Positions 45,855 through 57,054 of a stretch of 64,000 nucleotides of DNA are shown in pieces. The stretch is from Liolophura sinensis (Eukaryota > Mollusca > Polyplacophora > Chitonida > Chitonidae). The stretch's first letter is position 1. Every line of letters starts with the position of its first letter. The stretch covers positions 17,918,001 to 17,982,000 of the forward strand of contig NC_088307.1 of NCBI RefSeq assembly GCF_032854445.1, written 5' to 3'. Under the pieces are notes generated by a model. It did no database searches. It was not told where the DNA came from and worked only from the letters and a program-made list of their open reading frames with translations. The translations under genes and the position numbers were made by a program.

Positions 45855-48800
45855 ATGGCGAATGCTTCAGAATTTCCTGGCTTCTCAACACTCTGGTCTA
45901 ACGTTTCCTCACCCCCTGCGGCTAAACCCCCGGGGGTGATCGTAGTGACTAATATGCCAGAGCCTTTCCCCTTAGCGGTGACGGTCATCGCCACACTGAT
46001 TGTGTCTCTGGCAGCGGTTGTGGGGACGTTCAGTAACATCTTGGTCATCCTGGCTGTGTGCGTCAGTAGGAGCCTGCAAAATGTCCGCTCTGCCTTCATA
46101 GTGAACATGGCCATAGCGGATCTCCAGGTTACCGCCATTGCTGACCCCTTCAGCGCCATCGGTAAGTTCTGGCCAGATTTATTTATTTATTTATTTACTT
46201 GATTGTTGTTTACTTAGGGTATTAACTTACCGGTTGGCAGCCTGAACTGTGATGTGGATATTGGCTTCACGTGTTGGAAAGTTGGTCAGTAACTTGCCAA
46301 AGGTCGGTGGTTTACCCCACCCATAACAGATCTGCACATCGTATTGGTGGAAGAAAAAGAGGTATTCAAAGAACTATAAACTGCCCAAACGGCCATACGA
46401 GTGTCACAGATCGCTTATTGTCACCAAGGCTCCACAAGCAGTCAGGACGTGTAAACCCACAGATGCCGACTCCAAATATAAAAAATTATAGCATGGCTAG
46501 AAAAACCTGAGCAGCGACGACGGTGTGATAGTTGACAAATGGTAAGCGGTAAAATCTGCCCAGTTTTCAAATTTACCTCAGTTAGGGGTTTATTCCAACT
46601 GTTCATGTAAATGCTGAAATAGTAGGAACTTAGGACTTAGGAATCAGGTACAAAAAAATAAGACGACACTGGACTACAATTACTTAAATCGCTGTGTTGG
46701 CATCACATATAGTAAACAGCAACATGAGACCAATACCAACGAATCAGACTCCGAAGTCCACGAGCAGAATCCTGGTTTATGCAGGAATTCAATATGAAGA
46801 CTACAGCATGCAGAATAAGACCAGAGCAGTGACGACAGTGTTATAGTGGGCACAAATTCACATGCAGCCGATGAAGTCCGACCTCTTGTCAAACTTGTTA
46901 ACGTTTTATTTTAACTGTTCAATTTGTATATGCTTAAAAAGTAACAAAGTACATATCCTGTAGAACCATGGTTTAAGTTGAGTTAGGTAAAACAAACATT
47001 GATTATAGGAGCAATTATTTTAGACGTCATGGGGCCATCTTACGAAGCAGTCGCATCAAGCATCTATTGAAATGACACGTCACCATTGAAATTGGCTTTT
47101 CGATTATCGACCTAGAATGTGACATCTTGTTGACAATATGTGTACGAATGTTTCTTTGTTTTGTGTGTGTGTGTGTGTGTTTGTTTGTTTGTTTTTTGTT
47201 TTTTTTTGTTACTGTTGTTGTTTTTGTTGTTGTTTTTTCCGTTTTTTTTATATTTATTCCAATATATAGCAGGCTTTGTTGACTTGGAACTTTCTTATCT
47301 TACTTTGTCTTAGAATAATGTATGTAATTATATGAGGTTTGCTGTTTTGCCCCATTTTGTCTTCAATCTAGGGAACAGACAGTTATAATTTTGTCTGTTG
47401 TCGTCTCTATTTATGTCACCGGCCCGGATAGCACAGTTGGTAGAGAATCCGGTGCGGGAGCTGTAGATCCAGGATCAACCCTGGGTCGAGTCACACCTAA
47501 GACTTTAAAAGAGGAAGTTGTAACTTCAGCGTGAAGGGGATAGTGCAACAACTGGTTGACCCGTATTAGTGTAATGGCTCGGGTGTTACTTACCTTCGGT
47601 TAGCCGTCTCAGTGAAGCAGCACTAAATAAAAGAGCGGTGGAAATCCGTCCTGCATCAAGGAGGCACATTACACGTACGTGCACTCTAAGGATTCTTTCG
47701 TAGTCATATGACTGAAAGATTGTTGAGTACGACTTTAAACCCCAAGCACTCACTCTAAGACTTGCTTACATCGTGTCACAAGTATTTACTTCATTTCCGC
47801 GTATTGGAGACTAGCACATTTTTTTTTACCACCAACATTTATATCATGTTGTTATATAAGTGACATGCTTATTGCGTTATAACATTTTAACGTTTTTAGC
47901 ATTGGATATTTTCTTATTTGAAATGTTCCGCCAGTATTTGTCTCATTTTATATTACCGACGACTTGGTTATATCATTTTGTTTTTTATTGCGTCTTGTTT
48001 TCTTTTTTAATTTTGTGTCAGTTTGGTTATTGGTGCCAGTAGTTTGACCAACCCAGTGACAGACAGACACACAGACAGACACACAGACAGACAGACACAT
48101 ATACAAGCAGACAGGCACTCACAGAGACAGACAGACCCAGGAAGATAGGCAGACAGAGACACAGAGAGACAGTCCGACTGACAGACACAAACATTCAGAC
48201 ACACAGACAGACAAACAGACAGACACACATACCCACCTCTTCTGGCCGTACGTGGGAAGGTCTGCCAGCAACCTGTGGATGGTCGTGCTTTTCATCTAGG
48301 TTCTGCCCGGTGTCCTCCCACCATAATGCTGGCCGCCGTCGTATAAGTGAAATATTCTTGAGTACGGCGTAAAACACCAATCAGATGAATAGTCACTGGC
48401 ATATTCTCTGCATGTACATGTGTTAAAAGCCCATGGTAATAAAATAAGTGACTACAGATGACAGTGTTAACCTAAACAAACGACAATAAAATCCTCTCAT
48501 AAGATCTAAAGCTGGTTAAACATAGCTGCTATTATCACCATATAAAGCGGGCTGTTAGCTTGGCCAAGCTATATAACGTAAAGCCCTCGAATAAAAGTAG
48601 TCTGTCTTTGTTTGTTTGTCGGGTAACTTATCCCTCATCATCGCTCCGTGGTCTTCGTGCTCGCATGCACGGATAAGTTTGATCCTGCCGCCTCCGCTAA
48701 GAGACTCTTAATCACATCGTATTCAATGCTTGTGGTCTTCGTTTTATATTCCACGGTATGGAATTATGTCGTGTGGATTAACCTCTCACGAACTGAGAGG

Positions 48801-51800
48801 ATTTAATGGCACTTAGAGTAGATCCCAAACATCAAAGTCATCCAATGGGTCGCCTTTATATCAGGCATTGCTAAGTGATAGCTCACATCTACGTGAATCT
48901 CTCATGCACGCTTATAACCCAGTGGTCATGGCACGTCGAACGAGCATTAAATCTATGACGATGTTGCACAGCAAGATGCTATCTCCATCGTGTGGACAAG
49001 TAACAACAGCGAGGAAAAGGCGGAGGGGACATTGTCAGATTCGGCATGTCCGTTTGGTCTTAACAGTCCACTGTCTTTATGCTGAAGCCGTTTTATACAA
49101 AACTTCGGGGAATTAAGGTATATTTTGCACTGTGCATGACTGTAGGCCTATTCAGTGCAAAATCAGTGTACGGCCTCAATAAATGATAAGCTTTTCCCCC
49201 CTCATCATTGGAATGTAATGATTGTGAAAAAAAACATCTTTCATTCTATGTAGACGATCGGATATTTATTAATTTAGTTGATTGTTTGTTTGTGACAAAA
49301 CAACATTTGTTTTTGATGTTGATTTGTGTTTACCCCCGTAGGCCTACTCAAGAGTAGGAGCCTTGTCCATTTAACGTAATTGGCTGTAAGCTGTGTAGTC
49401 TCTTGATAACTCCAGCCTTTCCAGAGTACAATAGTCTATTCAGCTTGGACCCGAATCCCCATTGTCATGGGAAAAGATACCCCTTTCTTTACTTTAATAT
49501 ATGGATGCGATTGGTTTCACGAGTGGAGAAACTGGGAGTGTCCGCTAGAAGCTAACACAATTCATCAAATGCTTGACAATATAAGGAAGACCTACAGAAA
49601 AACCAGAGCAGCGAGGACAGTGTGATATCTGGCAAATGACCAAACGTAACCGGTGAAATACGGTCCCTGATCAATTAACCTCAGCAAGGGTTTTATTCTA
49701 GCTGTTGTAAATGCTTTAACAGAAGCATATTTCACACCTCGTACCACGTAGCAAAAAAACTCTATGGTATATCAAACAACAACATGAAAAATAAACCAGA
49801 ACAGCAAAGAAAGAGCGGATAAACAACTATGTACGTAAGCAGTTTAATTCGGCTTTTAGTCATTTTGTCTCCGTCACAGTTTTATTGTAACTGTTAAACA
49901 GTAGGAACTTTCACGTCCCCTAGTACTATGGCGTAAGCAGAGATAAGTAAAATTTGTTCATTTGGTTATTATTTTTAATTTATTTGGTTTTTATTTTTAA
50001 TTTATTTGGATTTTTACGCCCTACACAAGAATATTTCACTTATACGACGACGGCAAGCATTATGGTGAGAGGAAACCAGACAGAGCCCGGCGAAGAATTA
50101 GATGAAACAAAATTTAGTGCTGTTAGTTACAGTTCGTTAGACGTCATTTGGTCCAGAGTTATTCAGACTCCAAAAACTGAAAATATCCACAATCGAACCC
50201 GTTCTAGCTGCATTCGAGTGTGTGAGGTAAAGTGACACGAGACCGTATTTCACCGGTTACGTGTGACCATATGCCAACTGTCACATTGTCGTCGCTGTCC
50301 TGCTCTTTCTCTCTATGCTGTAGTATTATATACTGTTCGTCTGCAGGTGGCAGAGAAATGCTTTATCGGATTCTCTACTATACAGTATGACTGTATAAAC
50401 CAGGATTCATATCTCGAAGGCACCGTCTATGATACGATCAAACTCCAACATTCTGACGAGATCTCAGTGTTTGAGGGGCATTGGTGACAAGCGGTCGACA
50501 AAGCTCGAGTAGCTGTTGATGCACTCTGACGTTCGCTGGAGACCACTATTCTTTCACAAATGTGGCGTGGAGATTTGTACATCACACATACGAAATTTTA
50601 CTTACTTGTTTGATTGGTGTTTTATGCCGTACTCAAGAATATTTCATTTATACGACGGAAAGAAGGAAGGAAAGAAGGAAGGAAAGCGGGCAAGGCCCGG
50701 GGGAAACCCACAACCATCCACAGGTTGCTGGCAGTCATTCGGACGTGCGACCGGAGAGGAAGTCAGCATGAGCCAGACTTGAACTCACAGCGACCGTATT
50801 GGTCACGTACGAAAGTTCATCAGTATCTTGGTAGGAACTCCGGTGTTCTCCCCCCATATAATTAATCGTCATGGTATAGGTTAAAAATCTTAAGGATGAC
50901 AATCCAATAAATAAATAAATAAATAAATATATAAATACGATTCGTGAATGCTTTTGGTGAATTGATTCAGTGGAACCAATTTTATTCTTTTTTTTAAACT
51001 GATGTATCGGTTATTACACGCTTTTGTCTTCAAGACGTCATTGAAAGCTACTGACTATATTCACTTCTACAGGTAACTATCATCCATCACAATTATATCA
51101 TTTTTTTTAAAAAAACATTTTCTCTTCGCACGATTCCGCCCTAATTTTGTGCTTTGTGTGCTTTTCTTAGTTTTTGGGTGGATTGTGCTAAGGTCGTTTT
51201 CTGAACTGGTCTTGCGATTATTAAACTTTAAAGTCCACCTCAGTTCACGACTGGTATACAAATGTCTATTTCGATTTATACACTCGAAAAAGTAATCTGT
51301 TTTATTTTAACAGAAAGTTTGTTATCTGAGTGATGCTAGAATGTATCCGTTATTACAAAGTATAACATTATATTGTGTCATACTGAACACAATATCTTGT
51401 TCGCCTAACAGAGTCTTTATGTTGAATTAATAGAATGCGTGTGGTACATTTCACAGAACTAACTGCCGCAGCAAAAACAGAGTACATTTCAACATAACTC
51501 AGGCAACGGATTTTCTGTTAAAAACAGATTAATTCTTTGAGTGTCGATTTAGGAATTAGACTGGACTTATTTTATCGGTTGACAATTTAATCTAATATGG
51601 ATATTTCGCTGACTTTGTCACACTTTCATTGTCTTTCCATTTGTTTTTTGACAGCAAAGGTTAAAGGAAAGGCCTGGTTTGACGCTAGACCTGGTCTCTG
51701 TGACGCTCTGGGCACGTTCTGCACAATGATCTGCGTGACATCACTGCTCAGTCTGACAGGCGTTAGCGTGAACCGCTACATCCACATTTGCCACTTCCAG

Positions 51801-52520
51801 TTCTACGACCGGATATTCACACTGCGCAAGACCGTTTTAATGTGTGCCTGTTGCTGGATCATAGGGGGCGTTTTGGTGATGCCGAACCACTTCGGCTGGG
51901 GAGATCTTCGGTTCGATACCAAAAGCCTCGGCTGTATGTTTGACCGAACTGCGGATTACAGCTACACCGCCTTCTTCATGCTGTTCCTCGTCGGTGCACC
52001 GCTCCTCCTCATTGGCTACTCATTCGTGCGGATTTACATGAAGGTCCACAAAACTCGAATCCAGTTGGCCGGTCACGGCTCCAAGTCCAGCCGCATGGAC
52101 TCCATCAAACTGGCAAAGACGCTGTTCGTCGTGTTTTTATCCTTCACCATATGCTGGTTGCCCTTTATGCTCACTCAGGTGATCGACAAGGGCAACCAGC
52201 TCCCTGCCTGGTTTTACTTGTGGGTGACAGTCCAGGCCCACATGCACTCCAGCTTTAATGGCCTGCTCTACTGTATCACGAACCTGAAATTCAGGAAAGC
52301 TTACGCCCAGGTTTTATGTCTTGACAGATGGATGGGGTCAAGGAGGGTAGGGCCCGAGAGTGGAGTCACCGGAAGTTACTCCATCAACAACACAACCCTC
52401 TCTACCATTGAGTCGACATTCCACAACGGCGGGTCCAATACCTTGAAGGTCCCCAGTCATCGGTCGATCAACAATGGGAAGTCGCCGCTGAAACCTGTGA
52501 ACGAAAAAGGGATGCTGTGA
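45855..52520 (+). CDS. Melatonin-receptor-like rhodopsin-class GPCR
   Basis: Two exons (45855-46161 and 51655-52520) joined in phase 1 encode 390 residues with seven hydrophobic segments. The N-terminus has NAS (3-5) and NVS (16-18) glycosylation sites. N61 in helix 1 and D89 in helix 2 are the family anchors. NRY (142-144) replaces DRY, as in melatonin receptors, followed by IHICHFQFYDR, close to the family text there. C118 and C196 can form the conserved disulfide. W170, MPN (178-180), CWLP (269-272) and NGLLY (304-308, for NAxxY or NPxxY) also fit. Class A receptors couple ligand binding to G proteins at the plasma membrane. Aligned by eye, the melatonin-contact Asn of helix 4 is kept (N180) but the loop-2 Gln and helix-5 His are not, so melatonin may not be its ligand. 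The start has a good Kozak context (gccATGG). A possible poly(A) signal is at 53148. Confidence 0.9.
46500..46935 (-). repeat. Unclassified interspersed repeat, copies 1 and 2
   Basis: Two neighbouring reverse copies (about 46500-46640 and 46800-46935). They share GAGCAGCGACGACGGTGTGA, TTTACCTCAGTTAGGGGTTT and AACTGTTCATGTAAATGCTG. Related copies occur at 49.6, 49.8, 50.2, 58.9 and 60.1 kb. Confidence 0.65.
47421..47757 (+). mobile_element. SINE family B, full length with tRNA-like promoter
   Basis: GGATAGCACAGTTGGTAGAG fits the A-box pattern (TAGCACAGTTGG) and GATCCAGGATCAACCCTGG sits where a B-box is expected. The body and 3' core match the copy at 44.6 kb, with a deletion near 47.53 kb. 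It ends CCCCAAGCACTCACT. Confidence 0.9.
48058..48230. repeat. ACAG/ACAC simple repeat
   Basis: Imperfect ACAGACAGACACACAGACAG repeats, directly adjacent to the SINE that starts at 48.24 kb. Confidence 0.88.
48235..48391 (+). mobile_element. SINE family A
   Basis: GGCCGTACGTGGGAAGGTCT, CCAGCAACCTGTGGATGGTC, GCTGGCCGCCGTCGTATAAG, ATTCTTGAGTACGGCGTAAA and ACACCAATCAGATGAATA. One of the best preserved copies of the body and core. Confidence 0.9.
49600..49910 (-). repeat. Unclassified interspersed repeat, copies 3 and 4
   Basis: Reverse copies at about 49600-49715 (GAGCAGCGAGGACAGTGTGA, CGTAACCGGTGAAATACGGT) and, more diverged, about 49795-49910 (ending AAACAGTAGGAACTTTCACG). Confidence 0.55.
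49957..50092 (-). mobile_element. SINE family A
   Basis: Reverse copy with a TTTATTTGG-repeat tail like that at 21.4 kb, then ACACAAGAATATTTCACTTA, TACGACGACGGCAAGCATTA and GAAACCAGACAGAGCCC. Truncated at its head. Confidence 0.85.
50226..50320 (+). repeat. Unclassified interspersed repeat, copy 5
   Basis: Forward copy with GAGACCGTATTTCACCGGTT, ACGTGTGACCATATGCCAAC and TGTCACATTGTCGTCGCTGT. This central part is close to the copies at 58.9 and 60.1 kb. Confidence 0.65.
50608..50800 (-). mobile_element. SINE family A with an internal GAAG microsatellite
   Basis: Reverse copy: GATTGGTGTTTTATGCCGTA, a GAAAGAAGGAAG run at about 50657-50692 where other copies have the GGAGGAAACC body, then ATCCACAGGTTGCTGGCAGT and the B-box side AGCCAGACTTGAACTCACAG. 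Confidence 0.88.
51294..51530. mobile_element. MITE-like element, copy 3
   Basis: Terminal inverted repeats of about 50 bp. The left begins AATCTGTTTTATTTTAACAG and continues TTATCTGAGTGATGCTAGAA. The right ends GGATTTTCTGTTAAAAACAG. No coding capacity. It lies just before receptor exon 2. Confidence 0.7.
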
Positions 52521-53640
52521 AAAAAAAGATGAACGCAACCATTTGCACATAACCATGGAAAACAGAACATCTGTACGCAAATATGACTATTTCTGTCGAG
52601 TACCTAAGACATTGTAGGTAGCAAATTTTCCTTAGAAATTTAATCAGGTTTTGTGTAAGAATGCTATATCACTAGAAGTTAACAATCTACTTCATGACGT
52701 CAGAAAACGCAACAAATCTCTAACTTTGATTTCAACATTGATATATTTCAATGAAATCAAATTGTTTAAACTTTATGATTTCTGATTCCATGTCTGACAT
52801 ATTTTAAACTTTTGCAGATATTATATCAATGCTAAGATACATCGTATTTCAACTCGGGTGTAACTCATTTCGTATGTGGCACACATTCATGATTTACAAA
52901 AAACATCGGAATCGGAATTTTCCGAAATATTTCCTTTTTTTCTCTCCCACAGAAAGTGGTGTATTTATCTAGAGGATTGCAACTTGCCAGAAGCATATAT
53001 TGAATATGACATCTCATAACCATGGTGGGAATATATGATACATAGATATCAAATTGTCCTGTTATCATTGTTAAGAATAGAGGAATTTTCGAATATTTGA
53101 TGACAAATGTGTTACCACTGAATTTTCCAGCACGTATATGGCACAGGAATAAACTATAGTTTCTCCCATGTAGTATAGCAAGACAGGATGCCTAAAGATA
53201 TTGGAGGTTAACAACTCTTCGTGCCCATAGAGAGAAAATGGTGATCGCAGCTCCTGGATGTATAGCTAGCGGAATTTCTTGACAATGACATTTTGCTCAG
53301 AAAAAAAGGGGTTGACTTGAATTGAACTAAGCTGAATTTCTTGACAATGACATTTTGTTCAACAAGAAAAGTGTTGAGTTGAAATGAACTAAGCTGAATT
53401 TCTTGACAATGACATTTTGTTCAACAAAAAAAAATGTTGGGTTGAAATGAACTAAGCTGAATTTCTTGAGAGTGACATTTTGTTCAGCCAGAAAGGTATC
53501 GAGTTGTGATGAGCTAAACTTATTCTTGGCGTGATGACTGGTATATGGATGTACACATACGGTGAAACAAGATGCCTTGATGTTGTTATGCCCCACTTAC
53601 AAATACATTTTGTTTCTGTTGATGGATGTGCTGTACGTTT
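52521..53640 (+). other. 3' flank of the GPCR gene
   Basis: AT-rich sequence with an AATAAA at 53148-53153, a plausible 3' UTR end. It contains the 62-bp repeat array at 53.28-53.50 kb and no recognisable gene. Confidence 0.5.
53275..53510 (+). repeat. 62-bp tandem repeat
   Basis: Four copies of a unit with GCTGAATTTCTTGACAATGA and CATTTTGTTCAACAAGAAAA, repeating about every 62 bp. The outer copies are diverged. Confidence 0.85.
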
Positions 53641-53645
53641 GCACG

Positions 53646-53802
53646 TGTAGTATTCCGCACTTGCACGGTTTAGGTTTTTGTATCACTGAGCGAGTGAGTA
53701 TTATTATGGTATGGAATAGACCGTGGGAGTGTCCAGTTACTCAACAGTGTTCTGTTTTCATTTAGATGTCTTTAATACTTAAATCAGTACAAAGACACAA
53801 CA
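53646..53802 (+). repeat. 5' LTR of the Gypsy element
   Basis: Begins TGTAGTATTCC and ends GACACAACA (TG...CA ends). Matches the 3' LTR over its whole length. The internal region starts with the primer-binding site directly after it. Confidence 0.9.
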
Positions 53803-53829
53803 ATTGGCGACGAGAATATCGCCAGAGCA

Positions 53830-54424
53830 TTGGACCTGCCTGCCGTACCTCCATTTGACGTCCACGATGATCAGACGAGCCTCGCACAGCGATGGGAAAA
53901 GTGGGCCAAGCGTTTCAGGTGCTACACCGTAGCTACCGGCATCACTGATGCTAAACACAAACGTGCCGTTCTTCTGCATTTGGTTGCAGCCGACGTCCAG
54001 GATATATTTGAGACTTTCAATGACACTGGCAATGATCACGACACAGCTTTTGCCAAATTGTCTGAGTATTTCAAGCCGAAGCAAAGCATTCACTACGAGC
54101 GTCACGTTCCGTAATGCAGTACCAGCTGAAGGCGAGACTACCGATCTCTATGTGACAAGATTACGATCCCTAGCTCAGAACTGTGAATTTGGTGATCTAA
54201 CCGAGGGCGTGATCAGAGATCAAGTAATAGAAACATGTTGTTCTAATCGGTTACGGAGACGTTTTCTGCGTGAACCTGAACTAACTTTGGACAAACTCTT
54301 ATCCATTGCACGCACTGTAGAAGCGTCTGGACAACAAGCCAACAAAATTGATGGTGCTGTGAGCGTGAATAAATTGACAACAGACGTTAATTCACTCCAT
54401 ATCAATCGAACTGCTAGATCGTAA
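53830..54424 (+). pseudogene. Gypsy gag remnant
   Basis: Capsid-like text begins near 53830 in one frame (RWEKWAKRFRCYTVATGI) and continues from about 54110 in another (NAVPAEGETTDLYVTRLRSL) to a stop at 54422-54424. At least one frameshift lies near 54.09-54.11 kb. The arrangement matches gag of Ty3/Gypsy elements that carry zinc knuckles downstream. Confidence 0.75.
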
Positions 54425-54556
54425 AACACAGAAAGTACAGGTAGAGCGAAACAGCCGTCCAAGTGTAATCATGGCTACCAAGCACGGGAAAATCAAAACC
54501 CTAAGTCACACAAAAAACGAAAACGGACTCAAAATGGCTCTCACAACCAAAATCAA

Positions 54557-54658
54557 TGTTACAGATGTGGTGAAACTTCACATAATACCAGAGACTGTCA
54601 CGCGAGAAACCACAGGTGTAATCGGTGCAATTTCATTGGCCATTACCAGGTCATGTGT
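54557..54658 (+). pseudogene. Two CCHC zinc knuckles of the Gypsy gag
   Basis: In one frame the first knuckle reads CYRCGETSHNTRDC and the second CNRCNFIGHYQVMC, the spacing of CX2CX4HX4C nucleic-acid-binding motifs in retroelement gag. They lie out of frame with the preceding gag stop. Confidence 0.8.
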
Positions 54659-54724
54659 AAAAGACAGCCATAGAATTTTCTGCCTCCCCCAAATAAAGGA
54701 GGGACCGCTGGACACGCGAATTTC

Positions 54725-55105
54725 GTGCAGTCACAAGTCAATGCAAGTTCCTCTTCAGACGATGAATATGTGTTCATTCTTCACAGCAACAATTCAAATG
54801 GACAGATCAACGTGAATATCGCGAACATTAACGTGCTGATGTTAATCGATTCTCGAACAAGCGTTAACATTGTTGATATGTCCGCGTGGGAACAAATAAA
54901 GAACACTGGTGTAACATTAGAACAATGCTCAAAGAAAGTGTTTCCCTATGGTTCGACCACGCCCTTGGAATTACTGGGAAAATGCAGCGCAAACGTTCGT
55001 TTCGGAGACAGAACCGCGAAAACCGAATTCTTGATAACGTCAACGAGTACCAGATCACTGCTAGGTAAAGAGACCGCAACTTGGTGTATTGAAAATTGTA
55101 CGCGT
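54725..55105 (+). pseudogene. Gypsy protease remnant
   Basis: An open stretch with LMLIDSRTSVNIVD near 54835-54875. The active-site Asp is present (54848-54850), but the usual D-S/T-G triplet reads D-S-R, so an active retropepsin is unlikely. Confidence 0.65.
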
Positions 55106-55715
55106 TGAGTGACAAAACCAGCCAATTAAGGAACATATACACAGACTGTTTCACGGGTCTTGGCAAACTGTCCAACTATCAGTTGAATTTACATGTAGAT
55201 TCATCCGTCAAACCAGCTGCGCAGCCAATTAGGCATCTTCCATATTTCGTACGAGGTAAAGTCGAAAAACCGAAACAGTTACAGGGCCTTGACGTAATCG
55301 AACTAGTATCCGGACCGACAGAATGGGTTTCACCGTCAATGCTTGTCCCCAAACCAAATGGTGAGGTTAGGATTTGTGTAGACATGGTGAGACATGCGCA
55401 TGGTGAGACAGCGTCACCCGATTCCGAGGGTGGACGACATTCTACATGAAATGAATGGCGCAAAAGTCTTCTCCAAGATTAATCTTAAATGGGGATATCA
55501 CCAAATCGAGTTGAATGAAGAATCGCGTAACATCACAGCGTTCGTGACTCACAAAGGCTTGTTTCGATACGAACGGCTTATGTTTGGAATTTCCGCCGCA
55601 CAAGAACTGTATCAACACGTAATTAGTCAACTTTTTGAAGGGCGTGAGGATGTTCGAAACTTGTCCTACGATATTATCGTATGCGGCAAAGACCACAGTG
55701 AGCATGACCAACGCG
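55106..55715 (+). pseudogene. Gypsy reverse transcriptase remnant
   Basis: Starts with the pre-RT text, then MLVPKPNGEVRICVDM. After a frameshift near 55.39 kb come HPIPRVDDILHEMNGAKVFS, then GYHQIEL and TAFVTHKGLFRYERLMFGIS. At the paired catalytic aspartates the text reads SYDIIV rather than xDD, and the domain is cut off soon afterwards at about 55.71 kb. Confidence 0.8.
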
Positions 55716-56190
55716 TGGATGCAAGCCCGGTTGGTCTTGGAGCGGTTTTGGGTCAACAGCAGCCAGACAGTGAGTATCGACATGTTACGCCGTATTGGCC
55801 TCAAGCAAACAGTGAGATTGAGAGACTTAACCGGACTCTATTGAAAGCGATTCGAAAAAGCCACACGGAACGCAAAGATTGACGTTAGGAACAATCGACA
55901 TTCCTAATGGCTTATCGCAGTACACCCCATGTGGTAACCGGTTTGAGTCCAGCTGAGATGTTATTCAACAGAAAAATCCGAACAAAACTTCCGTCTCAGC
56001 CACTTACCCCCGAGCCGCCGCAGTCGTTCGACACCGAGACTCTACCCAAAAGGAGAAAGGGAAACAGTATGCCGACAAACGTCGTCGCGCGAAAGTTCAA
56101 ACATTCAAAACTGGTGACCGAGTTCTACTTTGCCAGAAGAAGTTCAGCAAGCTGTCCGCAACGTTCGAATCGACGCCTTACACTGTTGTA
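55716..56190 (+). pseudogene. Gypsy RNase H and integrase remnants after deletions
   Basis: A short RNase H start (DASPVGLGAVLGQQ, about 55720-55760) is followed directly by the end of the integrase core (TPYWPQANSEIERLNRTLLK, from about 55785). In another frame follows the integrase tail (AYRSTPHVVTGLSPAEMLFN, from about 55910). Most of RNase H and the first two thirds of integrase are missing. Confidence 0.75.
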
Positions 56191-56901
56191 AGTTAAAACG
56201 AGCAACATGATTCGCGACAACCGCGGGAAGTTCAAGAAACGCCATGTGTCCTTCTTCAAACTGTTCAACGGAAACAACCCAAATTCCGAGTGGTTAACCG
56301 ATCAACAGGATTCCGATAGTGAACCCGAATTGATCATTCCTTGATCATTCAGATGATGACTTACCACAACCTATGAATCCGCCTGTCCCGAGTTCCATCT
56401 TACCTGAATGACTATGTCTGACGCTGAGAGCTCTAACTTGGATTCATGGACAGGGTGGTAAACCGTGAAATTGGTGATCATGTGATAAATGCGTTTATTT
56501 CAGATTATTAACTGAAACAGTCAGACTGTGAACTATCGTTTCATTTAAAGACTTTATTTGAATGGTGATTCAGTGAGCTAACCTTGAACATCTATTTCAG
56601 TTAATGGTGGAATTGCAAGTTGAACTCTATATCGTTCCATGACTAACATATGCCAAATAGTACATGTTTACCTGCAACGCTCAAGGGACTGTTAGAGCTT
56701 GGACTTGAAAAGACTTCAACACACACATTCTTTCTAGTTACATGTGCTTAAAAGTTGTTCTTGATCAACCAACATGTTAGTCGAACGTAATGACGTTTTC
56801 AGGTTAAGCCGGTTTGAATTGTTGTTGTACTTTGAGTAATTGTAATTCTTACGATTGAGTTAATTAGTTTAACGGAAGGTTTTATCTTAAACAGGGAGGG
56901 A

Positions 56902-57054
56902 TGTAGTGTTCCACACATGCACAAGTTAATTTTTTTATCACCGAGCGAGTGAGTATTATGGTATGGAATAGACCATGGCAGTGTGCAGTTACACAACAGT
57001 GTTCTGTCTTCATTTAGATGTCTTTAATAGTTAAATCAGTACAAAGACATAACA
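56902..57054 (+). repeat. 3' LTR of the Gypsy element
   Basis: Begins TGTAGTGTTCC and ends GACATAACA, preceded by a purine tract and followed by the GCACG duplication. Confidence 0.9.

Larger units (their letters stand above)
46162..51654 (+). other. Intron of the GPCR gene
   Basis: A 5.5-kb intron from gtaagttc to ttttttgacag, at the end of helix 2. It is filled with SINEs, a MITE, scattered copies of an unclassified repeat, a GT/T-rich tract (47.16-47.25 kb) and ACAG simple repeats (48.06-48.23 kb). No further exon was recognised. Confidence 0.8.
53646..57054 (+). mobile_element. Ty3/Gypsy LTR retrotransposon, internally deleted
   Basis: Complete ends but a defective interior, 3.41 kb. 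LTRs lie at 53646-53802 and 56902-57054 and are flanked by a perfect 5-bp target duplication GCACG (53641-53645, 57055-57059). A primer-binding site (TTGGCGACGAGAAT) follows the 5' LTR, and a purine-rich tract (CAGGGAGGGA) precedes the 3' LTR. Between them lie broken gag, protease, reverse transcriptase, RNase H and integrase remnants in several frames, order gag-pro-RT-RH-IN as in Ty3/Gypsy. The LTRs differ by about 17 substitutions and a 3-base indel over about 153 bp (counted by eye), so the insertion is old. Confidence 0.92.

Noticed and set aside
47421-47500. tRNA gene suggested by A- and B-box-like sequence
   Set aside because: It cannot fold as a full cloverleaf as read, and the same head is followed by the SINE body in other copies, so it is a SINE promoter.
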